64,000 nt of DNA from Pseudoneurospora amorphoporcata (taxonomy: Eukaryota; Ascomycota; Sordariomycetes; Sordariales; Sordariaceae), in the NCBI GenBank assembly GCA_033297205.1, contig MU859184.1, positions 40,688 through 104,687 of the forward strand. The letters run 5' to 3'. The notes under the pieces were generated by a model. It was not told where the DNA came from. It saw nothing but the letters and a program-made list of their open reading frames with translations, and searched no databases. The position numbers and the translations under genes are program-made. Shown piece after piece: positions 33,112-43,039 of the stretch (positions within the stretch are counted from its first letter, which is position 1; each line of letters begins with the position of its first letter).

Positions 33112-35412
33112 TATAAGGGTTCTACAAGGTTAATACGTAGGTAGGCCTTAGTAAAAGCTATAATATTCAATGAAGGAAAAAGAGAAAGGAGAATACTAAA
33201 GGTACAGCTTCAGAAAGAATAGCTAAATACAGGTACGGCACCGAAGGTGCCAGAAACGCCAAGACTACAGATCCGAAGCATACCGAACGAACTGAAGCCA
33301 GCCAGGCTGGGCAGTCTGAAGAACCCCTAATAGGTATAGGCCTAACACACAGGAACTAGGTATTACTTCTAGGCGCCAGACCTATAACATTACTCTCTTC
33401 CTCTCCCCTCTAAATACGAAGATAGAGATCTATATACACGAACATCAATACTCAAAACTAACTAAAATAGCGGCAATCGGCCACTCTCGTTATCTCCAAC
33501 CCTCCGGGCGAGTAACGAGTCACGGTACTAGCAGTTATCTTCCCTACTATTAAACACTCCTAATACCTAAATACTTAATTTATATAATTCCAACGATTAA
33601 GCAAATACGTTAACAACGCAACAATAATCTATACCCAAGATAAAATTCTTAAGAAAGTCCTTTTTATCACGTAACACCTTGTATCTCACGCGTACGCTAG
33701 TGCCCTCTTATGACGAACGGCAGTCTAATCTACCTAAATAGGATAGCTAAAGGTGAAGACTATTAGAAGACGTTCGGTGAAGCTAAAAGGTTCACGACAA
33801 GTATAGTAGCGTTATACTAGTCTTAATAATAATAATCTATTTACTACTATAAAACTATCTAACAATTTAAGTTCTCTAGTCGTCCTTTTATACCTTAGTG
33901 CCTTCTAGTTACATGCGTCTAGCTCATTGGTCGTAGCTTAGCTCATAAGCTTCTTCCTAGCTCATAAGCTCCTTTCTAGCTCATGAGCTCCTTTCTGGCT
34001 CATAAGCCTCAAGTTAACTCATAAGCCTATCTTGGCAGTTATGAGCCCTCCTTACTCTAATCCTAGCTCTTACCCCTAGTATTATAGGATTAGCTTATAA
34101 TATGCCTACCCTGCACCGACCCTTAATGTGCTATACCTATTGTCATAGTACGGTTACGTATAAAGTTATATGCGCGTACAGACTAGCCTTCTAGGGCTCT
34201 CGCCCATATAGCTAGTCCTCCGCACACACCCTTCCTTTCCTCTCCTTTGCACAACAACGCATATCCTACCCTACCCTCAACAGTACCTCGCCCTGTGATA
34301 CCTAGTAGGGTTTCATTGCCCAGCCTTTACGTGGCTGTTATGTTCTCGATAATTCAGTGAGCCTGTATCATCACTCAAGTTCGTAATACCTGTAGTCAGC
34401 CAAACCAGGGCCCAAATCTTAGACTACGTAGTCGGCTTACTGCGCTGGGAGCTCTAGCTTCCCGTAACGTCCAGTTTCATCCATCCATAAAGACGCTCCC
34501 CTCCAAACTTCAGTATATAGGTAGGACTCGCTACAAGCGCTCTAAGTAGAAATAGAGTATTCGAACCTCCATACACTACCCTCCTTTTGGCAACGGCATT
34601 GCCAAACTACTCTCTATCCTCTAAATGCTCCAAAGCTTGTTTATTGCCCTCAATCTATTTCGATATCCTCCACAAGCCCCTACCAATTGAACCTTAATAA
34701 AAAAAAAGAGCCATAATGTAATCTTAACTATAATGTAGGGTGATAATAATGTATAATATAATCCTCCTCTTATACTTACTCGGGGGAGCTCTAGCTCCCA
34801 AGTGGGGCAGGCCACCTCCTTAGCGGATGTCCTCCTCTTCGTCAGGGACACTAACTCCTAGAGCTGCTAATATAAAGCTCATCAAGTGTAAAAAGAAAGA
34901 ATTCTATAACTAAACTTAGAGTTCTTAAGACACAGGTAATAGCGGTCGCTAGCAGTATCGGAGAGCGGACTGGGGCGTCAAAAAGCGGAACGGCTTGAGC
35001 GAGACTCGGGTCTCAAACTCTCGAAAGCGGCGGTCCTTAATAGGGTTAAGAAACAGACCGGCCGTAGGGTAAAAAACTAGAGCGAGAAATAAGGGGACTC
35101 CAGACCACTAGGAACTAACTCTTGTGCAGCCAAGGACGGCGATAATAACGGAAATCTCGAGAGCTAATCTCAACATCGGCGTTGCTAGAGATAACAGACC
35201 GGCTAGGTTTAGAAGCGGGAAGCGGGCGATAGTCTCGAAAGCGGAGGATACAGGCTTTTCGAAATAACGGTCGGCAGCAACGGCGTCCAAGGTTCTTAAG
35301 CAATGTGGGCAGGGCTAGGAAAACAAGCTTTACAAAAGAAACTCAAGAGGGCTGGAGGTTTAAAAAGAGGGTCGAATATAATATAAGGGTTCTACGAAGT
35401 TAATACGCAGGT
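33112..35412 (-). mobile_element. Second copy of the 272-bp-LTR TRIM-like family, truncated and itself invaded
   Basis: The left LTR 33112-33389 begins TATAAGGGTTCTAC and ends CCTATAACA, aligning with 16279-16550. The interior at 33390-33710 and 34390-35391 aligns with 16551-17851 of the first copy (for example the GTAACGTCCAGTT and GTAGGACTCGCTACAAGCGC stretches). The right LTR starts at 35392 and is cut after 21 bp by the LTR at 35413. An insertion of about 680 bp (33712-34390) is absent from the first copy. No coding domain is seen. Confidence 0.8.
33712..34390. repeat. Unknown repeat inserted in the TRIM-like copy; contains short tandem repeats
   Basis: Defined by its absence from the homologous interior of the first TRIM-like copy (junction near GCTAGTGCCCTC). 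It holds a degenerate tandem of the motif AGCTCATAAGCTCCTTTCT around 33925-34010. Its right half (about 34085-34320) recurs in inverted orientation at about 35980-36195. Family unknown; it could be an LTR. Confidence 0.55.
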
Positions 35413-35978
35413 TGTAACAAGGGCTGTATTCAGAGCTTAGAACAGTAGTTCAATTCAACTAATAAACTTCTTTAGTCTCGAAGGCCTTGTTGATCTTCTC
35501 AACCTCCAGGAGAAGGTTGGGTTTCAAGGCCTTCTTATGCTAAACGGAATTGGTACGTTCCTGAGGTACGCATCAAGCTTTGTCGCCTGAGGCTTTAAAG
35601 TATCTATTATATATATAGAACTTCCTAAATGCCTCCATCTATTCTCTATCTTCCTTTTGGCGTTGTCCTTCATTCGTGCGCCTTGCTTCTTGTTTGGTTG
35701 GCTGTGGTTGCTTTTGGGAAGATTGGGATCGTCTCGAGATTGGGATCGTCTCGTGGTACCTCATCAGCGTCTTCAGCACTTCCAGGGTTTGGCTCGCTAG
35801 CCGGTAGCGTCGGGAGGAGTTCGGGTAAGCAGTGCTGATGGCTGAAAGTCCGGCCGAAGTGAGGTTGAGTCTCGCGGCCTGCGGCTGCTGAGCATTTATA
35901 AGGCTAATGCCAGGCGTTGAGGCTCTACTAAGCCTCGACAACCCTAATCTTAAACTGTGGGCAAATGTCTGTGTGATA
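35413..35978. repeat. 566-bp LTR, diverged relative of the gypsy LTR
   Basis: Begins TGTAACAAGGGC and ends GTGTGATA. Its first ~170 bp and last ~45 bp align with the 302-bp gypsy LTR (for example TTTAGTCTCGAAGGCCTT and ACTGTGGGCAAATGTC), but the middle is longer and unrelated. The flanks CAGGT and GCGAG do not match, so it is not a simple solo LTR; the target-site pair was lost by deletion or recombination. The frame at 35629-35838 lies inside it and has no known domain. Confidence 0.7.
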
Positions 35979-36195
35979 GCGAGGCACTATTAAAGGTAGG
36001 ATAGGATATGCGTTATTGTGCGAAGGAGAGGAAAGGAAGGCTGTGTGTGGAGGACTAGCTATATAGGGCAAGAGCTTTAGAAGCTAGGCCGTGCGCGCAT
36101 ATAACCCTGCACGTAACCGTGCCATAACTATAGGATAGTACATCTAAGAAGCAATGTAGAGTAGGTATGTTATAAGCTAATCTTGTAACAATAGA
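35979..36195. repeat. Inverted copy of the unknown repeat at 34085-34320
   Basis: The reverse complement aligns with 34085-34320 over about 200 bp at roughly 80 percent by eye (shared blocks CCTTCCTTTCCTCTCC, AACGCATATCCTA, ATATAGCTAGTCCTCC). It directly abuts the 566-bp LTR. Confidence 0.65.
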
Positions 36196-36720
36196 GGTTA
36201 AACCTCCCTATTAAATAATTCTAATAGTATTTTATAGACTGCTAATCTTTTATTACGCTATTTGTGATAAGGGTATTTAGTATACCTACCAATAGTATTT
36301 CTTATGAGCGGGCCTTCTTTGTTATAAACTTTCAAGAGTTACCTATACGTAATTGATTATTCAGTAATTATATAGATTAAACTACATTCGTTTTTATAAA
36401 CAGGAAGTATTTATATAATTTAGATATTTTATTTGCTTCGTTATTATAAGAAAAGAGGAAAGTACGATTATTAGAGATTGAGGAGCGGTTGTATAATGCT
36501 ATATAGGGGGAGGAGTGGGATCGAGATAGGGATAATAAGTAATAACTTCAAGCACATATTACAAATAAACAGATTACCTAGTTAAGTAATTATTCATATA
36601 ATTAGGGTAGAGATAGCAGATTTAACTGTTTTTTACCTAGTTTTCTGGCCAGTTTGACAAGGGGTTTTAGCCAGTCTGGCACCTTGTGTGCCCTGAAAAA
36701 AAAAAAAAAAAAAAAAGGTC
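36196..36720. repeat. AT-rich right margin of the island ending in a 21-A run
   Basis: No open frame. A run of 21 A lies at 36696-36716 directly at the transition to normal GC. It could be the poly(A) end of an old retroposed sequence or simply a homopolymer at the border. Confidence 0.5.
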
Positions 36721-39700
36721 ACGTTTTAAGTCACGTGCGGTCAGTATCAGCATTTTTTCCTTACCCTGACGGAAAATTTCGTATCTGACACTTAGCGCTT
36801 TCTGACAGGTCGACCCCTACTAGAGAGTCGCGGTATAAGTCGATCCAGCTCGGATCGAACCAAGGCTGACTGCTGTAGACACGGAACTGCAATCAGGTCG
36901 AGTATGACTGCGGTCTTTTCTGCGACACTGTCAAAGGCTTGGCTGCTTGGCTAAGGTATGGTGTTTGCGAGCCAGACTGACTGGTCTGGGTGACGGATCG
37001 GCTGTCTAGGGGCCTTTCTAGCGGTACTCGGTGGTGGTAAAGGTTCTGGGTACCGATGATGATGATGATGCTGATCTTGAATTTCATGTCCTGAAAACTA
37101 ATAGAGATATTGCCAAGACGACACTGGGAGTGCAAGGCCGGCTTTTATGCCCCGGGCAGAGACAGCCGATGTCATCCTCCAGTCTTTATCAGCTTGGATA
37201 GAGTCAGTTCTGATTCGATTATGCAGGCATCAAAGCCCACGGGTGACACTTGTGTTCAAAGAGCAAAAGCAGCCATGGCAATGCGGCGCCATTTGTCACC
37301 AAAAGATGGAGGTGCTATTGGTTAGGGAGCCATACAAACAGGAGCTTCATTACACACATCCATGGAAGGACGCAGTTACCAGACGCCTTGTCGGAATCCG
37401 AATGGCGGTTAAGACGGACATGAACACAAATATAAAGGGTGCGGATTGGTCCTGGCCACTTTCTGACCGTTGGGTGGTGGCTTCATTCTTCTCGGAATAT
37501 CACCACGCTCTGTCCAAGGTTTGGTCCACGGGGGCACGCAGCCCTCGGCCGTGATGAATGTCATCCAATATGTTGACCACGGCTAACTGAGAACAGGTAT
37601 ATATCCCTACGGTAGTTTCCATTCTGACCTCTTTCCGTCGGTGAGTAACTCCACAGTCCTCCAGGTGCTGGCGTTCCGGCTTGGTAGGAACCGGGAAAGT
37701 CAGAAACTCGATGATGGGATGTGGCTGGGCGGTGCCACAAACGGGAGATTTGGCGGCTCAGCAGTGATGCTCCCCATCTTCGTCCGATGTCTCTTCAAGA
37801 TCGCCAGGAGGATCATATGGTGTGAAATATGTGGAAAGGCCTCCTCCGTCTTCGGCGGAGTTCCGATCTGTAGAGTCCGTGCAGAGGGCGTGCGTGCGTG
37901 CGACTAAAGCCCAACGTCGGGGTTTCGAGGTACGTGAACCTCGACAATATCCTCGTAATATGTACGTGCGAGCGTCAAGAGATTTGTAGGTTGATGGTGA
38001 TGGGACAAATATACCTAGTGCTGTTGTACAAGCGCCGCAGTCCAAGGCGTGAATGATGCGAAGTGAAAAAGATTACCATGTTGCCCGTCACGAGAAATGC
38101 GCCAAAGTGGAAATCTAACCCGTTGTGGTCGCGAATGCCGCCCGCTGGATGGCTGAGTGCCTGGGCAATCCTACCTCAATCTGCATCTTGCAGCTGGATT
38201 TTACTTGCAGCTTGCCCGCTGCTGCTGCCGGCGTCGTGCTCTGGTGTTTGGCCTGTCATCTTGGACGTCAGACAGTTTTGAAGGCAGGGTGGCAGGTCCA
38301 AGATGGACGGGAATGGTCTATAGCGACTTATAGCGGAGTGTCAGGCGGTCAGGGTGCTGCACGACAGCGGAGTGTTCAGTTTAAACATTGGATGACAAGG
38401 CGCCACTAAGTCTAGTGCCGGTTGTGAGGGTGGTGATCTACCGCATCCGCACAGTGTAAGAAGCTTCCAGGTTGGCTAGCTTAAGGAGGGTTCATATTTG
38501 TTCATCTTGGGCATTCGCTCTGCTTGACAATGATCGACGGGAAGGACGACGGGCGGCACCGCCTGTGTAATTGCCGGAGTAGAGATCTTAGATTGAGGCC
38601 GCTTGGCAGCGCCCGATGTTCCTAAAAGGATGGTTATTTGACTCGCCAAGACGGCTTCCTCTGGAAGTAGGATGAAGACATCCGTTGGGGATCTGGAAAG
38701 TTGAAGCCACGGTTGGGTGGGTGGGCGTGTAAGTGGACGAGTGAGGTATGCCAGGTTCAGATGGGTCTTTCGACATCTATGTGAGGGAAGAGAAGTGGAA
38801 GATGAAGTGGGCGTTGGCCAATCCCTATCTTTGATAATCAAATACGGAAAGCTATAACAAAAGGTAGAGGTAGCAGCGGAAATCAAAATTCGATGCGTAA
38901 CTCCGAGTCCCGTCCCATCTCACTAATCATGTTGATGGAGTAGCAGCACAAGTAAGAGGTTCTCACATTTCTCGATTTGTGAGGCAGCCATCTCAGTCCC
39001 GTCAAAGTCGCACGGGCATCATCGCCGACTTCCAATTTGTCCAGACCAGACACCAAGACGGGTGAGGTCTCTTTGTAAGAATTCCACCATGTGCATCACG
39101 GCGTTTCTTAAGAGAATGGAGTGCTTCCTGCTCCTGTAGGCATTTCCGACGTCGTTCACGCTCTGTCGCATAATTCCAAAGAATTCTTTAATGAAGTACA
39201 TAATGTAGCGGCTCTGCTTCTCAGGCTTGCTGCTATCATGACCCCGCAGCATGCAGATTGACGACCAAGATAATGGGGCCAGCTTCAACCTAAACACTCA
39301 ATATTAACCAATGACAGCAATGAACAAGAGACCCTCTCGGTGCCTGCCGAAGAAGCAATTGCTGGCTGCCGCTATTCCATTCTGGAGGGAACCCTGGTCC
39401 CGGTCCGCGCCAGTGCAGGTGGAATGCGGACGAAAATCAATCAATGAGTTTGCGGGCACCGGCGTCTGACGCGGGGTGGCCCTGACCCTGACAGTCAATG
39501 TTCGGGGCGGGAGTCGCTGTGGTGGGCTGTCCGCGGTCCGCTAAGGTGGGGCATTATTTTTTGGTCAATGGATGGAGTGAGTCCGGTTCCGACCCAGACG
39601 GGGACACGACCTACCCGATCACGGGCAACGCGCACGCAAACGGGCAACAAGCGACGGCAAGCTGGAAGCGCATCTCTGTGCTTTACAACCAATACTGCAT

Positions 39701-40111
39701 TGGCAGTTTGCTTTCCGCAGCTTGGTTGACCACAGGAAAACATTGTCTGTTCTTTCCCGTCTCCGGGCCCTCCTTTGGTCTTGCTGGACAGGTACTAGCC
39801 ACTCACCACTATGGTTCCCTTCCTTCTTCCTCAATCGGTCCAGTCTCGCTCATTTGCCATCGATCAAGGTCTCTCCAAGTCTCAACTTTGCCAGTTTTGC
39901 TCGACAATTTATTCAGCCTAATCCCGAGTACCAGGCTGTCTTGCGACCCCGCGGCCACCATACCTCTACACTCCGACCCCGAACGATCCCTACGCCTCCA
40001 GTACCGCGGTTGACGACTCCAAATTTTGTACGCTCTCTGTTTTCTATATTCAGCCGACATTATCCAACCTCAGAGCTCACCGGTAGAAGAGCTCGACACA
40101 CTTTTGCAAAG
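36721..40111. other. Normal-GC interval without a supportable gene
   Basis: About 3.4 kb. Several frames of 80-136 codons occur (for example 37147-37554 +, 38476-38886 -, 39019-39297 -) but none has a recognisable domain, consistent neighbouring exons or a clean start. A short ATC/GAT-rich repeat lies near 37055-37070. The last few hundred bases, pyrimidine-rich, probably hold the promoter and leader of the TAD3 gene. Confidence 0.5.
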
Positions 40112-41431
40112 ATGCCTCACGAAGACAAGTCCATGGGAGCAGTCCTTGCTGCACAGGATCCAATTGTCCAGAGCCTCGTACGCGAGGAAGTCGATCATGG
40201 CGTCCTAATCCCCCTCAAGACAACTCTTGAGCTAAGAGACGACCACGTTACGGGCCGGGTGCTGATCACCCGAACGCCCGTCAAGTCGGCGAACCCTACT
40301 ATCAGGTATGCCCCCTGCTGCAGTCTCCCAAGCTCCTAACACTTCCCCGGGTCACACAAGCTGACGTTTATTGCAAGCCTCTTGCGCGACATGCTACCTG
40401 AGGAAATCGTTAAGGGCGTTCCACATCTACGCAGATGCGCCAAGCCAGGCGACCTACCCGCCCATCTCAAAACCCAATTCATGAACGAGACACCCCAAAG
40501 CCGACAGATCCACACGGGCAAATCGAATTGGATCTACATCATCCTTGGTCCCGAGTCCCAGCTGTCGCGTGACGAGCTGGTCCAGGCCCTCAAGACGATT
40601 GAGGGGCTGGAAGAAGACATCTTCATCCGCAGTGTTCCTGTTCCCATGGTCGCTCCCACCTCGCAGATTCAAGCCGCCATGTGGTCCCAACACTTCTGGC
40701 CTACTTTATACCGCAAGAATAACCCTCTTGGACCGCATCCCGCCATGGTATCCCGAAGCACAGAAGAGATCACAGACGATGCTGCAATATGGATGACATT
40801 GGCCCACCAGGTGGCCGAGCAGTCCCAAGCTGCTGGTCACGGAGAACCCATGGGAGCTTGTATCGTCCAGCGCGAGGAAGGCAACAAAGTCACCCTTGTG
40901 GCCCTTGCTGCTGACGCCCGTTGGCGCTGCCAGGGGAAGACGGGATGCACTGGGAATCCTATGGCGCATTCTGTACTCCGCGCCATCAGTATGGTTGCCC
41001 AGAAGCTAGTGCGTGCGGAGAACAAGAGGACCGACACGTTCCAAACCCCCATCCTCGAGTTCGAGGCCTTCCAAGACAAGCCTCTGCTCGACGACGAGCA
41101 AAAGGTCTTTGAGATTGACCATCCCTCTCCTGATGGGTATCTCTGCCACGGGCTCGAGATGTACCTTACGCACGAGCCTTGCGTAATGTGCTCCATGGCC
41201 ATCCTTCACTCGCGCATGGGCAAAGTCGTCTTTCGTCATCGTATGCCGTTGACGGGCGGGCTCTGCGCTGAGAACCGTGGCAGCGATCACCCATCGCTTA
41301 ATGGGGCGGATGGTGGTCGTGGCCTTGGGCTGTTTTGGCGCCGAGAACTCAACTGGAGTTTGGTGGCCTGGGAATGGGAGTCCAACGGCTGTCTCAAGCC
41401 GCTGCCAGTTGACCAGATGATTCATGCCTGA
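40112..41431 (+). CDS. TAD3: tRNA-specific adenosine deaminase subunit TAD3 (ADAT3)
   Basis: Non-catalytic partner of Tad2 in the heterodimer that converts A34 to inosine in tRNA anticodons. Exons 40112-40305 and 40378-41431; the 72-nt intron is GT(ATGC)...AAGCTGAC...GCAAG, joining codon AG|C in phase 2, giving 415 residues. The C-terminal deaminase domain shows the zinc ligands MAHSV (His at about residue 259) and PCVMC (about residue 332), followed by SRMGKVVFR, TGG and the C-terminal LNWSLVAWEWE that is typical of Tad3. The catalytic Glu of the usual HAE motif is Val here, as known for Tad3 subunits. The N-terminal half is the variable Tad3 extension. The start ATG (MPHEDKSMG) follows an A-rich leader. 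Confidence 0.95.
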
Positions 41432-43039
41432 TGGTGTTGTGAAGGGATGAGGTGGAGTAGGTGGCAAGTATTATAGACAACTTTCATAATCTCGCGGGGT
41501 ACGCTTTGGTATGCACTTTTTTGGGTTTGCGGAAACAGAAGGCAGAGGAATTAGGTAGTCCTCTCTGTCCTATCTGTTGGGTTTGGCATCATTGAACAAG
41601 CATTTTTGAGCAAAGAAAAGGGTCGGAAAATGGGGAGCAAAGGATTACGGCGTTTATCAAAGGTTTCGTTCCCCCTTGTCCTTTGAAGTTACGCATCAGT
41701 TGCATGGTAGCGAGAGCCCGCAAGCAGGCGTTGCGAAAGAACAAAATTACTGGACTGGCCGTTCGGGTCTAATCAGGTAGAGATATTTGCTGCTCGAATA
41801 TTGCATGGATGGTTTAATGTTGAACAATTGAAAGACTCAGCTCGGCGTCATTGCTTATACTGAAGGGAGAATCCACTCATACAATTCTGTCTTATTAGAG
41901 TATGCTGAGCTGGTGCATATTCCGCCTTTGTATGTTTCCCCAGGGTAAACATATTTCTTGTTGTTTCCTTGCAGGTAGCATAGCTATTCATATATCCGAA
42001 ATCTGCGCATTTCCCTGGTCCTGACTCGAAGTGCGTTTTTCCCAAACATGTGGTCCATGTCCATGTTGCGATTGGGCCGAAGCGTCATCAGGGTCGAAGA
42101 ACCAGTGTGCCGGAAAAACACGAATTTTGGAAATCCAGCGACCTCGAGTTGTGACCTCATTGCCTCTTTTCAGAATCAGGTCGCGTACCATTCGCAATCC
42201 CAGTGCCTTCGACCAACACGAGGCTCTGTCGATCATCCCACTGACTGACGTCCGAATCAGATTTGAGACGAACCGGATTGAAGGTTTCGCCAAAGGTATG
42301 TGACTTTTGCTCAATGGGACAAAGCAGGGCCCGTCCCGCTCCGGGCTAGCTCTAGCGACTCGAGCGGTCCCGCTAATGGCCTAGCCTCACGGGTCTCACC
42401 GGATCCTCTTATCTCTTCTTGTGCTTCTTCAACCTTCACCTCCTCGTTTCTTCCCCTCATCATAGGAAAGGCCACAGCTGACAGTTTCAAGAAATTGTCT
42501 GCGAAGGGATCTCGACAAGATACCACTTGTTACTTCAGTTTATCAATCTTCACATTACTTTTTTGCTGAGTGCATCCGCTCCAAGATTCCTCGCCATCCG
42601 TGTCACGGACTTCACCGCCGACGACACCGCCAATTCCATCCATACTGCGAAGAAGCCGAGAGCACATCCATCTGAACAGCTGGATAGTCAGTAGGCTTCT
42701 CGGAGTGACACTTTCTGTCTACAAACTGGCAAACACGTCCCGTTCCCATGATCTGCTTGGTCGAGACTACCTTCACTCAGCTCGCCTTCTTTTCGATGGC
42801 TCAATAACATATGCTTTACACTGCTGTGCAAATATCAAGCCCGGTTGACGTTTACACGTCGAAATACAATTCACACATAGTTGTAGAACTCACTCGACAA
42901 TAACATCTGATCCACAAAGGACTCCATCAAGATATCGAAACAAGCTTTACGATTTGCGATCATCGTCTTGGCTTGGACTTGGCTTTGGTGAGAGAAGAAT
43001 CTTGGAAGTCTTAGCAGTCTTGGAAGACCGATCTGCAAG
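41432..43039. other. Intergenic region between TAD3 and NHA1
   Basis: About 1.6 kb. No gene supported; short frames on both strands around 42.0-42.8 kb lack domains. The right half is probably the promoter and leader of the antiporter gene. Confidence 0.5.

Larger units (their letters stand above)
10220..36720. repeat. RIP-mutated AT-rich heterochromatin-like island of nested mobile elements
   Basis: About 26.5 kb without any intact host gene, sharply bounded on both sides by normal-GC sequence. Copies of the same element differ by directional C-to-T and G-to-A changes in CpA/TpG context: for example, LTR ends read TG in one copy and TA in the other, and CGCACG reads CGTACG. In the stretches I translated, coding remnants are interrupted mainly by TAG and TAA at positions expected to be Gln or Trp. 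This is the established footprint of repeat-induced point mutation in ascomycetes. The individual elements are listed separately. Confidence 0.9.

Noticed and set aside
10220..36720. Centromere
   Set aside because: AT-rich nested relics fit, but 26 kb within gene-bearing flanks is small for such a centromere and no specific evidence is visible.
36840..36870. Minus-strand B-box-like GGTTCGATCC
   Set aside because: No A box in the expected interval; lies in ordinary intergenic DNA.
37147..39297. Several 80-136-codon frames between the island and TAD3
   Set aside because: No domains, no consistent exons, several with non-ATG starts; not enough to call a gene.
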